The notes: a model not told the origin generated them from the letters alone. DNA of 64,000 nucleotides from Rhizophagus clarus (GCA_015698045.1 BLAL01000012.1:1674001-1738000); one strand, 5' to 3'. Positions 34,589 to 48,599 are shown, numbered from the stretch's first letter. Program-made: numbers and translations.

Positions 34589-36184
34589 CCAGGTTATTTT
34601 TTAAAAAGTAGTGTAATAATGAAAAAGGCTTGCACATATCATTAGTACAAATAAAGAAATCCAACGCAAATTATTTTTATTTATGATGGTATATAAATGT
34701 TATACGAAAGGCTTATCAAGGTCAACTTATTTACTCTCTCCTTCAAGTATGTCCACATATTCATCATTTTGCTCTTAGTTTTTATATTCGTTGTCATTTG
34801 TCTTCTTGTTTTATTTGATTGTAACCTCCTTACAACCATAAAATTAGTTCTTTCATTTACATCGATGACCTCTAGTGTAATATAAGGTTTTCGCCTACGT
34901 CTTACTGTAGAACTGGCCCTTAATGATATAAATAAGTACTGAACTGTTTATCTTGGTATGATAAAGTTATGGTGAAGCTTTGAGCAAAGACATGAGATAT
35001 ACAAAATATTTTGATACTTTAATAATGAAAATGGTTTATGAATTATGAAATACCCATATACTAATTATATTAATTCAAAGGGTATATAATAAAAAAAGAA
35101 AATTATTATGGTAGGGCACGGAAGCAATCTATAGGATGGGGAACCGGTTCAGAGTTTTAATGGATTAGTTATACTTGCAGCAGAAATATCTGTTATCTTT
35201 ATATGACTAATAAACTCATGAATTGCACTACCTTGCAAAAAAAAAAAAAGAAAATTATTGTCCAGAGCGAAGTGGCAAACACTATTCTATTCATGATGGA
35301 AAAAAATATAGCCTTCATTATTTTAAAAATGAAAAATCAAATAGATTCAATAAAACTGAGGAAATAATCAGAATTCGTCTACAGTGCGTAATAATATTTT
35401 GAGCAACACAAATTTCTTGTTTATTAATTATGATGTTTACAAATTTTTACTAAACAAATTAATCCATTGAAATATAGTAGCAGAAATACTGTTATGTATT
35501 ATTAGATGTATAACCTTTATAATCTTCTTTTCCTTATATTTATGTCACTATAGTAATTTTCTTTATGAATTAAGCTTACCGCTTATTTTGTTTTATTTAT
35601 AACATGATTTTGCTCCACCTTAGATAATTAAATAATGGACTTCAATGGTTTCTGTTTCCCTTGGCCTTGTATATTGTATTCTATATAGCTAATATTAATT
35701 TGTGAAAATTTTTGTTAACTGTCTAAATGATTAGAGATTTTTATGTTTATCTTTTAATAAAATTTGAGCGCTATAGCATGATTTTTTATATCATCAGCAT
35801 CTGAACTTTAAATGTAAAAGTATAAATGTTTTATTATATATATTAAATTATAAATTAAACATTAAATTTATTTATAATACCTTTTAATTGTAATGTAATA
35901 GAACCTTTCAAGTCGAATAATTGTGAATTGTAAGCTGTTAAAACAATAAAATTAATTCCAAAACCTTTTTTTTAGAAATAAAAGATTAAAATAGGAAATG
36001 GCTTCATTATTAATGCAAAAAGTAATTATAGATTAATTAACAGGTTTCAACAATAAATTACTAAATATAAATGTCTTACTAGAATACACAGCATCTGAAC
36101 TAATTTCATATGTTTGGTATTTCTTTATCGGCTTCTTTAAATGCTGCTCTAATTTCTTTTAAATTTTTTATTATTATTATTATC
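34589..36184. other. AT-rich intergenic stretch
   Basis: I see no convincing gene, RNA or element. The open frames are short and of AT-driven composition. Confidence 0.5.
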
Positions 36185-36299
36185 AACTTCAAAAGAAGAA
36201 TGGAAAAAAAAGGAACTCTTTCCTATCGATCCTTGACCAAAATTTTTACAGAAAGTAAAGAATTATTTTTACAAAAAAACTACCAAAAACATAAACAAA

Positions 36300-36991
36300 A
36301 TGGAGTCTTTATCGATGGGAAAGGAGTTCAGAGAGTATATAAAAAGAGAACTTAGACAGAGTTTATATAATAACTTTAGAAATATTACCCGAAGTAGAGG
36401 AAATAATTTTTTTAACTGCATATTCCACCAACTTGGACGACTAAGCCAAAGGGAAGAGAACTACTTCGACAACTTAGCAAGAGCGATAGGTTTATTTACA
36501 GGAGACATAGAACTTTTATTTTGAATAATAGAGCGTGCAATGACTAGAAAATATAGTGAGGACTTTTGCAATACAAAGGAAAAATACTGATTGTCTTCGA
36601 CGATGACTTTAGGAGGCGCAGCAGAAATCTCGTGACATGGAGTCATAACTGAAGAAAAAGGAAGTCAAGCTGAAGAATAAGGAATGAATCATTTTGCAGA
36701 AAAATGACAAAATTGAAAAATTACTAAAAGAAGGAGGAGAAATGAAGAACATTCTCAATATGGAAAAGTTGAAAAACCAGAAAATCAAGTCACTATATGA
36801 AGAAGGGAAGTTAGATGAAGATCTAGTGAAACAAAAACAGATCAACAGGACACAATCCAAAAGAAGCAAAATTAATAACATACCTGTCGATCCAGAGTTG
36901 GGGCACAACAAAGAGCATTTTACAAATGAGACATGTGACTATACAATTTATAATATATCACAAACATTGACAGATGATGAGATATATAATT
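36300..36991 (+). pseudogene. ORF1-like coiled-coil/RNA-binding protein, 5' part
   Basis: It starts at MESLSMGKEF. Segments 'NNFRNI', 'NYFDNLARAI' and 'DIELLF' match the retroposon copy at 9988-10488. Several stops follow (around 36522-36685). The charged coiled-coil region resumes at about 36690 ('ILQKNDKIEKLL'). A strand-like 'DYTIYNISQTLTDDEIYN' then runs up to the LINE insertion point, resembling the first strand of an RRM. Function is unknown; RNA binding is inferred from this pattern. Confidence 0.55.
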
Positions 36992-37089
36992 GAAGGAAAA
37001 GAACATTTTCGTTACTATTAAAGTCACTTTATTTTTCATTTTTTTTACAATATTTTTCTTTTTTCGTTACATCTTGATATCAAAATAAC

Positions 37090-39330
37090 ATGTCCCAAAC
37101 TTCTTCTTCTAAAAGACAACTACATTCTCATATTACAAAGACGTATAAGAATAATAGCGAACTTGACGCTGCTATTGCTCAAGACTCCTACGCTATTAAA
37201 CACACCACAGCCCAACCTTATGACATAGAAAACAGTAAAACTAAAAAACTCAAAACTATACAAAAAAATAAAGATATTACTTCAACCTCTCTTCCAGATA
37301 ATACTACATATATGGAAGACGTTATTGATACCCACGACACTAGTATTGTTAACAACCCTACAACTGAAAATTCTCAAGCTAGATTGTCATATGACAAGAA
37401 TGACAATCAACAGGCACAGAACCAATCAGAGAATAGTACCTCAAAAACTTCCTCTCTTGAAAATCAAACACTCAGATCTACGCCTAAATTAGCTACTGAT
37501 GAAATGATCGAACTCCTCGATTTGGAAATTTTACAAGAAAACCCCCTTGAATACAAACATTACGAATTATTCATCCCACGAGATTCTTTTTCCAAAGAAA
37601 ACAAAACATTCGAAATTCTCAACTTTATCAAAAACGCCTTCGTCAACAAAAAAGATTTCTTTAAGATTCATACTACGAAGCATCTCACATATGAAATATT
37701 TATCTTACGTTTTATTAAAGAGGAAACTAAGAATAAATACAAGAACGAACTTCATCCGGTTATCCAAAAGCCTTTATATGATTATACCAACAAAAATGTA
37801 CATACCCTAATTCAAAAAAAATTGGAAGATATTTCTAATCGCTCCATCAGATTAGTAGATATCCCTCATAAACTCGACTTTAACCTCATAATCGCACATT
37901 TAGCAAATATTACTGGGGTGTCTATCACTCATCATAAAGACATCACCCCAAAACAAAAACCTACCAATAAAAAATCTCCACAACAAGCTAATCGTAAACG
38001 CCCTATACGTCCACCACTCAAACAATTACTAGTAAGATTCGAGAAAGGATCTGCTACTAAATATCTATACAAAAACGAACACTGGACACTTGCAATCGCG
38101 AAACTCTCTCATCCGAATACTCCATCCTGATATCGCTCACGAAATCTCAGCACAAAGAATATCATATAGATACTTAATCAGAGGACTTCCCCTCAATACT
38201 GACATTAGAGATATGATCCCCATCCTCAAAGCGATCAAAGGTCGAACATGCACATTTAACGCCACCTCAAGAAACTCTATTAGTAAACTGCCTTTGTTTA
38301 TACTAACAAAGACAACTACACGAAAGAACTAAATAAAATCCAAAAAGCCGTACTCCAAAACCACAACATATTCATAGTAGCCTAAGATTACAAAGGTGAC
38401 TCCTGTACAATTTGTGGAGACCCTCAACACACTTACAAAAATTGTAATAGCGAGCATAGACTCAATCTTAACGGCTCACAAAAAATTTACACGCCCAAAT
38501 ACCTCAAAAAAGACCGTATCAAATTAGAAAACAACCAGGATATTAATAATAAATATAGACATATTATTAGTCCTGAACGTAAAACCAGACCTATTCCGCC
38601 AATTACAACCTCATTGAACCAAAACGGCAAAAGACCTATTGTTCTTACAAATAGTAACAATCATCCAGACGTTAACGCTAACGCTAGAACACCAAAACAA
38701 CAACCGTCTATACAACCACATCTAAATGCCATGCATGAAAAACGACTCACCGAAGCTAACGAAAAAATTTCCAAATTGGAAAATGCTCTCAACACTCTCT
38801 CAACTAAATATGAAATGCTTGAACAACAAATCAAAATGATCCACACACAACACAATACACAAAATACCTCAATTGATAACCTCAAACAAAATTTCTTTAA
38901 TATAACAAAACAAGTCGACAACTATCAAACGACACAATTGACTATTAACAATAAACTTGATTTTATTATAGAAAAAATTTCCAAAAATTCACCCACTCCA
39001 TCTCATCATAGCACCTACTCGCACAAAACTCCTTATGAACATATTGCAAGGAAACAATATAATGACGACTCACTCCACCTCAACAACCTCTCCAAATATC
39101 AAGAGATTGTACCTGAGATGGATATTGACTACAATCAACATCAACAAGAAGATACAGAAACTCACTATGGTATCTCATCCCAACTCGACCACAAATCAGG
39201 ATATGGACCCACGAACCCCAAATCAGACACAGATACCGATAATCATACAATTGATGCTGTCGTTCACCCCTCAGAACTACCCATCGACAGCAACTGTAGT
39301 GGAATCTTCGGATTACCCTCTTTTTTCTAA
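37090..39330 (+). pseudogene. LINE ORF1 (gag-like, CCHC zinc knuckle)
   Basis: It starts at MSQTSSSKRQ. A low-complexity Ser/Thr/Asn N-terminus comes first, then two RRM-like segments ('SIRLVDIPHKLDFNLII' near 37830 and 'YLIRGLPLNTDIRDM' near 38165). A CX2CX4HX4C knuckle follows at 38404-38445 ('CTICGDPQHTYKNC'), then a Gln/Asn-rich coiled coil ('LENALNTLSTKYEMLEQQI') ending at 39330. One frameshift near 38100, a return to frame by about 38290 and a TAA at about 38384 break it. ORF1 proteins bind the LINE RNA in the retrotransposition particle. Confidence 0.8.
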
Positions 39331-39439
39331 TCCTACCCTGGGTTTTTTTTTTATTTTGAATTTATTTCTGATTATCCCCATTTTTTGACTAATTCAATTT
39401 CATTTCAATTTCATATAAATCTTTTATCATTGTGTAATT

Positions 39440-42400
39440 ATGGAAGTACAACATATTAATAATTCAAAGGTTCCCAGTTCGATTTCTCCCCTACCACAAA
39501 ATGCTACCCCTCACACGACAAATATTAACTTTGACAATAGACCAATTACAAATCTAAACGATCTCTTCACACTAAACGTTATTAATGAACTCAACCCTAA
39601 TTCAATCCCTTCATACAACCCTGATCATAATCAATACTTTATAGACTACGTTAGAATAGCAACAATTAACATTCAAAGTGGTTTTAATACCAAAAAAGAC
39701 GATATTAACTTATTTTTCAAACAAGAAAATTTTGATATCTTAGGACTCACCGAATTAGGCCTAATTACCTCAGATGAATTTCCAAGAAAAGAATATTTTG
39801 ACAATCACGTGATTATATACGACACGAGCGGCACTAACGATAGAAACAGTGGCATTGTGCTAATCGTATCTAAACCCTTCTGTAAACATATTGCAAAGAC
39901 AAAAACCTACAAAGGACGATTAATATTCATAGACTTATTCTTCAAGAATCATCCTATCAGAATCATAAACACTTATATACACGCAAATAATGCTAAAACC
40001 CAGTCGATTAAAGATTTAACTGACCAACTTTTCCAACTGATACTAGAAGCGAATACTAACAATTACAACCTTATAGTCATGGGGGACTTCAACGTTAAAC
40101 CTTCACAATTCATCAAAAATAATCAAAAAACACAAAATGCTCCTTCTTGGAAATAAGACATTCTTAGAAAGATTAAACGCTTCAACTTATCGCACACTGT
40201 CAAATATTTTCAAAACAAATATTTGCCTACTAAAACACCTCAAACATCCAATGATTTACCTACACCCGGATCATGTATAGATCACATATATGTCTCCCAA
40301 AACATTTTAGACGCCACTTTTAATTCTAACACTCTTCAAATCAATAACACTTTTTTTAACACTGATCACAAATGTGTTTACATACTTATCGATCAAAAAT
40401 TTTTCTGTTTTAGAAAAAACCTTAAAGCCTCAAAAGACACATATCGACCCAACAATCACTGCAGAAAAACTTTTAACTACAATTCCATAAACAAAGACAA
40501 ATGGTCCAAATACAATACCAAATCCAAAAAACAATTAGATAAGCTCATAACTCTGCACTACAATATCGATCACACATGATCACCCACGAGCATGGATTCC
40601 CTCCATATCTACAAAACATGGTCTAACATCAAAACCATTATCAACAACTCCAAGCATCATACTATTCCAATATACAAATCTCTACAACATTATAATCTTA
40701 ATACGCCTCTCCCGCTTAGGCAAAAATTTAACAAGATTCTCACTATCCATAACGTCTTCACTCTCTTCAACAGGAAAAAAATACTCCACTGCAACCCTGA
40801 TTCAGACCCATTAACACAATGGAGCATATATTGGTCATCTTGGCCACTACATAGACGCTCGTTGTTGGAATCTAATAAACTTTTTCACAATATTTTATTT
40901 GATCAAAAACTTCCTTCGACCATCAACCACCTCAACTTCAACAGTACAAAAAAAATCATTCGAAAAGCCTTAATTTCTGCTAAAACCCTTTATAAAGAAG
41001 AAAAGATATCCATACCCTCAACAATATTAACAACTATATCATACAATGAAATGATAATTTACATAATAATCAAAGACATATGATCAACTCTATACTCGAA
41101 CGTAAACCACGTACTATAATCCTTGATCGTCTATTTTATACGGATGATTCGACCAACTCCCGTATTTTAACGCATGATAAAAAACCATTGAAGAAGAATG
41201 TATCAAACATTTCCAACTCCTTAATTCTTCCCAATCGGCTATTAACAATGTTCCAATATTCCACTCAGTCCAAGACCTACCCCTCGAATTTCAAGAAATT
41301 TATTCACCTATATCTTCTATTAACTTATCTCTTTACGATACTGTAATTTCCCCCATAACAATTACTGAACTTAAAAATTTCATTAATAATTTACCTTTAC
41401 ATAAAAGTGCAGGAAACTCAGGAATTCATTATGAAGACCTAAAACATCTCCACGAAGATGTCCTCCTTTTAATTTTGGAATTATTCAACAACATCCTCTC
41501 GACCGGCATCATACCAAAAGATTGGAATCACGCTTTACTCTATCCTATCCCCAAACCCAAAGACTGGGGCTCAGAAATAAACAATACTAGACCTATAATA
41601 TTGCTTGAATCTACAAGAAAACTCTTCACCAAAATCCTTACGTCAAGATTACACCAAATCCTTTCACGCCCGAACATCATTCAACCTAACAATAGAGCAG
41701 GCCTGATAGGCGAATCAACTTTACAACCTCTACAACACCTCCATCACGCTATCGAGATGGCTAACATCCAAGGCAAAACCATTTGGATTGGCTTGCAGGA
41801 TTTATCCAAAGCCTATGACTGTATTAACGTATCTTTACTAAAACTTTCTCTAAAATGACTTAATATCCCAGACGTGATTGTTAACCTTCTTTGCAATCTC
41901 TTCTCAAACTGCTACAACCAAATCATTCTTTCTAACCATCTCTCGAGAGAATACAACATCTTTCAGGGCATTGACCAAGGAGAAGTAGTCAGCCCTTTGA
42001 TATGGATCATCTACTATGACCCACTTTTCGCCATGATCAATCAAGACACATCCTTACATTACTCCATTATAACAAATAAAATTCAAAACATTCTACAACC
42101 TGAAAAAGACCTACCTATAACGTACAACACTTCTGTCCAAAAGTTATCTAGACGATACGACGTGGATCGCTGATTCTTTGAAAAAGATGAGAATCCTAAC
42201 AGATAAATCAAGAGCTTTTTACAATCTCGCTAACATTCAGATTAATGTCGATAAATACAAGCTCTTAACTAACGACTCCTCTAAATGTGGACAAACAGTC
42301 AACCTTGTCATTAATGCTAATGCTCCAGCTATTAATATTACAACAACCAGTAAAAACGATGGAGAACGCATTCTCAGAGTATATGTCAACGCGTTCAACA

Positions 42401-45101
42401 AATCTTCGCCGACCTATAAGAAAATGAAGTCAACTGTTAATCACTTCGCTTTTCTACTGCGACACAAACATATTACTCACAATCATATTATTTATATAAT
42501 TAACAAAATTTTAATCCCTATTTTAGAATATAGATCACAATTCCAAATTTTTTCCTTTAAAGAATGTGAAACTTTAATGGCCCCCATTAAAAAAATTTTT
42601 AAAAATAGTTTACATATTCCTACTTCTACTCACGATAATTTAATTTATGACAAATTATTCCCATCTATTAATAATTACTCTTTTCATCAATTATACTGTC
42701 AGTCGTCTTTAGTCAATTTACTTTTTAACTCCCCCCCTTTAAAACCTATTGCGTTACAACAAATTTTACAATTCCAATACGACTTCTGGCTCCCTAACTT
42801 CCTCTCACCAGCTGATCTAACTAAACTTTCTCCCCAAAAAATTAACCAAAACTTTTTATCCAAATTATTAATATATTTTTCTAAGTTTAATTTATTTTTT
42901 TCCCAAATATCGACTTAAAAATCTTAGGTGGCCATCACCCTATAGTTTTGGAAATACCCGATATTAACAAACAAGTCATTAAAAGCCTACGTAAGAAACG
43001 AATAATGTTTATGGATCAAATTTGCTCCATTGACGGATCTTTCCTCCTACCATATAAAGATATCAAAAACTCGCTAATAATAAATGGAAAGGAAAAGTAC
43101 CTAACTGGTACCAGAAGATCCTTCGTAACAACACGTTATCCCAAAACCTCAGATTGGTTAACACTCTCAAGGACCCCCCTATACAAAATATTAACTACAA
43201 CACGCCTCCTCAACCAGGAAGAATATGCATCCCGCAACCAATGGATAGTCTTTTGGAATGCTAGTACTTCTATAGCAGTTTACGGAAAAACCTTACATCA
43301 GATTAACCGACCGGGTGCTAATAGCATCACTCAAATTCAACATTATCTTCCTTTAACTCTGATGGACAATCAGTTGGATCTGACACCATGGAAACGTCTC
43401 GCTATTCTTCAACCTTGTCGCAGTTGCAATAGACATACTTATAACGTAGACAACCCTCTCTTATATACCTTTTATATGAGTACCTCATCTTTAATTACTT
43501 TTAAAACTACCCCAGCTAATAAAATTCCTATTCACATCCCTGATAAAAAGAAATATTGGAGATATCCCTCCCAACCATTCTTAACTTTACAAACCTTAGC
43601 GTACAATTATTATCTAACTCTTACTCGTTCTTTCAAACACCCTAGTCATTTCGATAACCCTGTTGATACATCTCAACCTGACTTCTTATTAAACTACAAA
43701 GACCTTAATTATAATTTTATCCCCAACACCCCTTATTTTATATGCAACATTTTTGCGGGTAACGATAATGTGATTCAATCACTTATTAACCTTTCTATAG
43801 AATTCGTAAACAGATCAAATTTTTCCTTCTATACAGATGGCTCGCTACACACAGAAGGTCCGCTTAAATCTTGTTTGGGTTTTGGGTGGCTTGAAGTTGG
43901 CTCGCCTCCACACACGTTCACCTTTAAAGGATCTATGATTTTTCAGCCCAGCTCAACGAGAGCTGAAATCTTCAGTATCCTAACATGTCTTATTACAGTA
44001 CTCTACAATTCAACTGTCAATATTTACACTGATTCTCAAAATTTTATATCAACTTATAACAATATCAATAATCCTTGCTTCTCTCATCGTAAATTACTGA
44101 AAATCAACAACCACCATACGTGACAAGCCTTATTACACCTTGTCAAACAAAAATCTCTGCATATCTCTTTACACAAAGTCAAAGCACACGATGATGACGT
44201 TCTCAACAACTCTGCTGATTTATTAGCCAAAGAAGGATGCGCTTTAGACCCGATCTTTCTCAACCCATGACCATCTCCGAAAGCTTTAATGGTCCCTACC
44301 TTCAACCTCAATGGGCCTTTAGAAAAAGACCTTAGGAAATGGTCGAAAAACACGCTAGAATGTTATAACATGTTGTCAACTATTAACAACTCTAGTAATG
44401 CTTACCTTTTCAATAAAGCCAGAACACATCCGATTGACTGGCACAACACCTTCTTGTGGATCAAATGTAACAATGACAACACTATATGTAGCAACCTAAA
44501 TGATAAAATCACAGGCTTTAAGATCAAAAGTTTCAACCATACATTGCCAACTTCTGATTTACAACAAAGGAACTACCCTAATTTGTTCCCTCCAGGGCCT
44601 ATCAACTGCACTGCATGCAATAACTTGGTCATTAACAACGCACACATAGGCTTTTGTCCTACTCACCTTACCACATTGAACAATTCTTTACAGCATATTA
44701 AAGAAGCTTTTACCCTTAGACTTATTAACACCTCAGATGTACCCAGCTCTATGGATATTAAAGCTTGGGTAGAACGATCTCCAATTTTTAGTCCAGTTAC
44801 CAACGATGACCACCCAGTGTATCTCATATTACATCAATGTGTACCTAGTACGCTCACCTCCCTCATCAAGATGTTTATTAAAAACACTAAAAATCGACAG
44901 TCTATGATAATTTTCTTCATGGAACTTTTTTTCAAAGATATTACCCGTCCTTTTTGGAAACTACACTCTTCTTTAATGCACGCCTGGAAGAAGGCTAGAA
45001 ACATCACGAGAAAGAAAAAGGTCAAGTATAGAAAGAAAAACAAGAAGGGCATTTCTGCACCTGCCTCAGATAACCCCACTAATCAACTTAGCACTTCGTG
45101 A
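39440..45101 (+). pseudogene. LINE ORF2 (APE endonuclease, reverse transcriptase, RNase H)
   Basis: The endonuclease lies at about 39650-40380: 'TINIQSGF', 'GLTELG', 'VMGDFNVKP', 'SCIDHIYVS' and 'NTDHKCV'. The RT lies at about 41340-42300: 'KSAGNSGIHYEDLK', motif A 'LQDLSKAYD', motif B 'QGIDQGEVVSPL' and catalytic YLDD at 42145-42156. RNase H lies at about 43830-44250: 'FYTDGSL', 'TRAEIFSIL', 'IYTDSQNF' and 'NNSADLLAKEG'. A C-terminal CX2C...HX3C motif is near 44610. In-frame stops include TAA at 40154, TGA at 40577, TGA at 41856 and TGA at 44121. There are frameshifts near 41070, 41345, 42140 and 42915. It would nick target DNA and prime reverse transcription if intact. Confidence 0.9.
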
Positions 45102-45568
45102 CGTACAAGTCAACTAGAAGATAATTCCTCCTCACGCCACGTACATGGATTTAACACTCCTACACCACGGAAGTCTGTACCGTGTGATCCTTTTAAATTT
45201 GATCAAAAATTATTTATTTACTTAAATAATTCAAACTATTTACATTCTGGAGATTGGTTAACATACTTAGATTTATATTTTAATTCTACTTTTAATTTTA
45301 CTTTTAATATAGATTTTTTTACTTCTTTTATTGGTGTGTATTTTAATTCTTATGGTTCTTTTTAGATTGACGGTCATAGCCTTCAATTATAACATTTTAA
45401 CGGCTGACGGTCACGTTAGGGATTTCGTATTTTAGAAATAGATGTAGATCTATTTACTTTAATTTCTTTTTAGTATTAGATTTTTTTGCCTCTATGTATT
45501 CTTTTATATGACGTTCAGTCTATAAACAACTAAATAAATAAATAAATAAATAAATGAGATATATAATT

Positions 45569-47402
45569 TATTAAACCCGAACGAGGAGAAGAAATTATGG
45601 TCTTTGAAGAAGATAAGTATTAAGCGACAGAAGAAATACAAGACCATCAAGATCACAGTGAAATGGGCACAAGAACAGGTTAAATCAATGGATAACGTTC
45701 ATTTAGTTATTAACCTACGCCATAAAGATCAATTCATAAGGACATGTTGGTTCAACAGAACACTAAAAGTACAAGATATAAAAGAATTTACCAAATACAA
45801 GTTATATAATCATGTGGAAATACCCATAGAGAACGACCAGGAAATGATGGAATTTTGTCACTCGCATCAAGAATATTATAAACTTTACTTCACGAGAATA
45901 ATAACGATAGGCGGTAAAGAATTTTTAGAAGCAACCTGTCCCTCTCAAGAAGACCAAGAAAGAATCTTACAGAATGATATAAGAAGGAAATGGATTAATA
46001 TGATCAACTAGAATTTTATCCACTGGGTTATAAGAATAAAGAAACAATGAAGAATAAGGAAAAAGAAAAAGAGATTAAACATAACGATCAACATACTGTT
46101 TACGCAGAAATAGTTAAGACATCCATCTTAATAGAAGAAGAAGAAAAAGCTAAAGATGACATCGAATCTAAGCTTCAAAAAGAAGAAAAAATCCATGCAG
46201 ATGAAGGTAGTAACATGAACCCACCGCCCAACAAATCAAGAAATACAGTTTTCGATGGAAAAGAAAAGGACAAATTAATAACCTCCAGTTCAAAAAAGAA
46301 TTATGTTAAAACTGACGATTGGTATGACACTTTAGACGATAAATATACATTCCCATATTATCAGATTTTATACAAAAATTTGAAACGTAATAAATATGAG
46401 TTGACAGACGAGATAAATACATACTTTGATAAGATGCAAAGTAAATATGACTTGAGAGGAATAAGATTTTTAAAAGAAAAGAATAATCACGAAGTAACAA
46501 TCTTTGTAAAAGGTCATTTCAAGGAAAATGCTGACTTCAAGGCTTTGCTACAAGAAACTCCAGAAGAAAACAAAGGACTGTGGTTTGCTGATGAAACAAA
46601 TTTCAACAATGTAAAACAATACTATGACACAATATATAAATGCTATCTCCCGCCAGAGGAAAATAGAGATTTAGAGGAAAATGATGATAGTATGAAACAA
46701 GATGAAGTGATAAAAAATGTCTTTGACATTGAGACGTCGAAACCAAAGGATGAACTGAATCTACTTAAAGAGAAAGAATATTTTGAGACTCTGAAATCAA
46801 CAGAGATTATAGCAAAAGAAAGAAGCAAGTCGGATCCCAATTTAATTTTATATAGAGAAATACTGATGACAAAAAATGAAGAGATAATTATTGAGAGGAT
46901 AAAAGTTACAAATAACTTCGAAGAATATGAGACGATGACTTTCATGAACGAATTAGGTAAAGAAGTGAAATATCTAAAGGCTCAATTTACAACAGAAAAG
47001 AGCAAATCGAATGCCCTTACCAAGTCAGACTCATAGAAAGACCAGATGTGGATGATTATGAGTATGACATCCTTGAAATTGATGACAAAAAAAACATGGG
47101 AAGACATGAACAAAATAAAGTTAGTAACGACACAGGAGATTGACCAACACAAAGATTTGAAGGCAAGAAACGAAGACACTATTATGAAACCATCGGACAA
47201 GGAAGCTAAGATTTTAAATGACGAATTAGATAGAATTAATTCCTCTTGTAGCACAAGATTGCAACCAATCGTAGAAGAAGATAAAGAACCAGACGGAAAC
47301 AACAAACAAAGAAAAAACTGGAGCGACACAACCTATCGCATGAAGTTCAGAGCTACAAATCCAACCGAATTGACACCAAGTGAGAAGGGGCATCACTACT
47401 GA
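45569..47402 (+). pseudogene. Retroposon ORF, 3' part after the LINE
   Basis: The frame resumes from 36991 at 'LLNPNEEKKLW' and runs to 46011. Its 'YFTRIITIGGKEFLEATC' stretch parallels the protein at 10780-11346. A second open frame, 46047-47036 (329 aa), is acidic and lysine-rich with 'YVKTDDWYDTLDDKYTFPYY' and 'EVTIFVKGHFKENADFKALL'. A third, 47046-47402, continues the charged sequence. I do not recognise these as known domains. The repeated frame changes suggest decay of one or two original ORFs. Confidence 0.5.
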
Positions 47403-47899
47403 ACAAGTAGAAAATTTTGACTAGATGGACTTGGAAGAAATACTAAAGTAAAGAGACCATACAAAGAAATTCAACACAAGGAATACCAAGGAATGAAAGA
47501 ACCCAAACGAAAAAGAGGAATGGATACATGGAAGAAAGAAGAATCATCTTGCAGAATCTATACCATTTTCAACCTTTTATTCCTTATATAATAATTTTTT
47601 GACAGATTAGCTCTTATAGTTTCTAACTTTAGTAAATTAGTTGTTTTTATTTTACTTTTATTTCAGATTTAGCTTTTAAAACAATAGATAATACAAAAAC
47701 AAAGAAAAGATTAGAAAAATTAGAAAAACAAATGAAAATAACAATTGGTAACCGTAAGTATATTTAGGCTAGATAAATTAGTTATATAGATCTAATCTAT
47801 AGGTGTTTTAACAAATTGTAAATGTCATAATTCTTTGATCATACAATAAAAAACGCGTTACTAATTAAAAAAAAAAAAAAAAACTTCAAAAGAAGAATG

Positions 47900-48599
47900 C
47901 CAAATTGAATTGTTTGTAATGTTGTATGGAGACATCAAATATATCAAATGATTCAAAAGTTATTGGTCTTTCATTTAATTGAATTTAACATTCATACGTT
48001 TATAAGCTAATTTCAGGAGTTCATATTTTAAATTTTTGTCTGAGTCTATTACAAGTGGCTAATGACAAACTTAAATCACATTTTTTTAGTTATGAAAAGG
48101 CGGTTTTTCAGATGATAATTTGGCCATTACACTATAAATATTCTACATTTATAACTTCTGGAGAAATATATAGTATTACTCCATATACTCATATTCTGAC
48201 TCTTATCCATTTGCTGGTTCAGATAATTCAAAATATAAAATGCCTTATTAGTAACTTGCAAAATAATCCACTATTAAGATCTTTATGAAAATAACCTAAA
48301 TTATATAATTCTCACAAGTCTATTGAATAATAAATCTGCATCTATTCTTGCTTCCGAAAATATTTTACAGGTCATGTTATTAAAGTTAATAAATAATTAT
48401 TCTTCATTTAAATAGTAAGATTAATTTTGTAGATTTAAAATTAAAATTTTAGCATCTCTCTTTAATTTATTAATGGGTATAGTGTTTATTCCCTTTCTTA
48501 CTAAACATTTTATAATTTAAATATAATGAGTTAATGAGTTGTATCATATACCTATCAATGTTCCATATATTTTATAAAATACAAGAACTTTCATAATTA
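47900..48599. other. Intergenic stretch upstream of tRNA-Gly
   Basis: AT-rich, with only short open frames (for example 48055-48288) that show no recognisable domain. No gene can be supported. Confidence 0.5.

Larger units (their letters stand above)
36992..45553 (+). mobile_element. Non-LTR retrotransposon (LINE), 8.6 kb, degenerate
   Basis: A 15-bp target duplication ATGAGATATATAATT flanks it (36977-36991 and 45554-45568). The 3' tail is a short AAAT repeat (about 45530-45553), not a pure poly(A). ORF1 has a CCHC knuckle. ORF2 has APE-type endonuclease, reverse transcriptase and RNase H domains plus a C-terminal zinc motif, an order known from Tad1/I-like clades. It is effectively full length. 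Both ORFs carry several in-frame stops and frameshifts, so it is inactive. It inserted inside the retroposon at 36203-47881. Confidence 0.88.
36203..47881 (+). mobile_element. Poly(A)-tailed ORF1-type retroposon split by a LINE
   Basis: An 18-bp duplication AACTTCAAAAGAAGAATG flanks the insertion (36185-36202 and 47882-47899), and an A-tract ends it at about 47865-47881, after an ACAATAAAAAA signal. Removing the LINE (36992-45553) leaves a retroposon of about 3.1 kb. In it the frame runs uninterrupted across the junction, from 'TLTDDEIYN' to 'LLNPNEEKKLWSLKK'. Its 5' ORF matches the retroposon at 9976-14550. No RT is encoded, so it must borrow one, as SINE or HAL1-type elements do. Confidence 0.8.

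Noticed and set aside
46643-46945. Ser/Phe-rich frame on the minus strand
   Set aside because: It is antisense to the acidic, lysine-rich retroposon ORF; the composition is that of a reverse-complement shadow.
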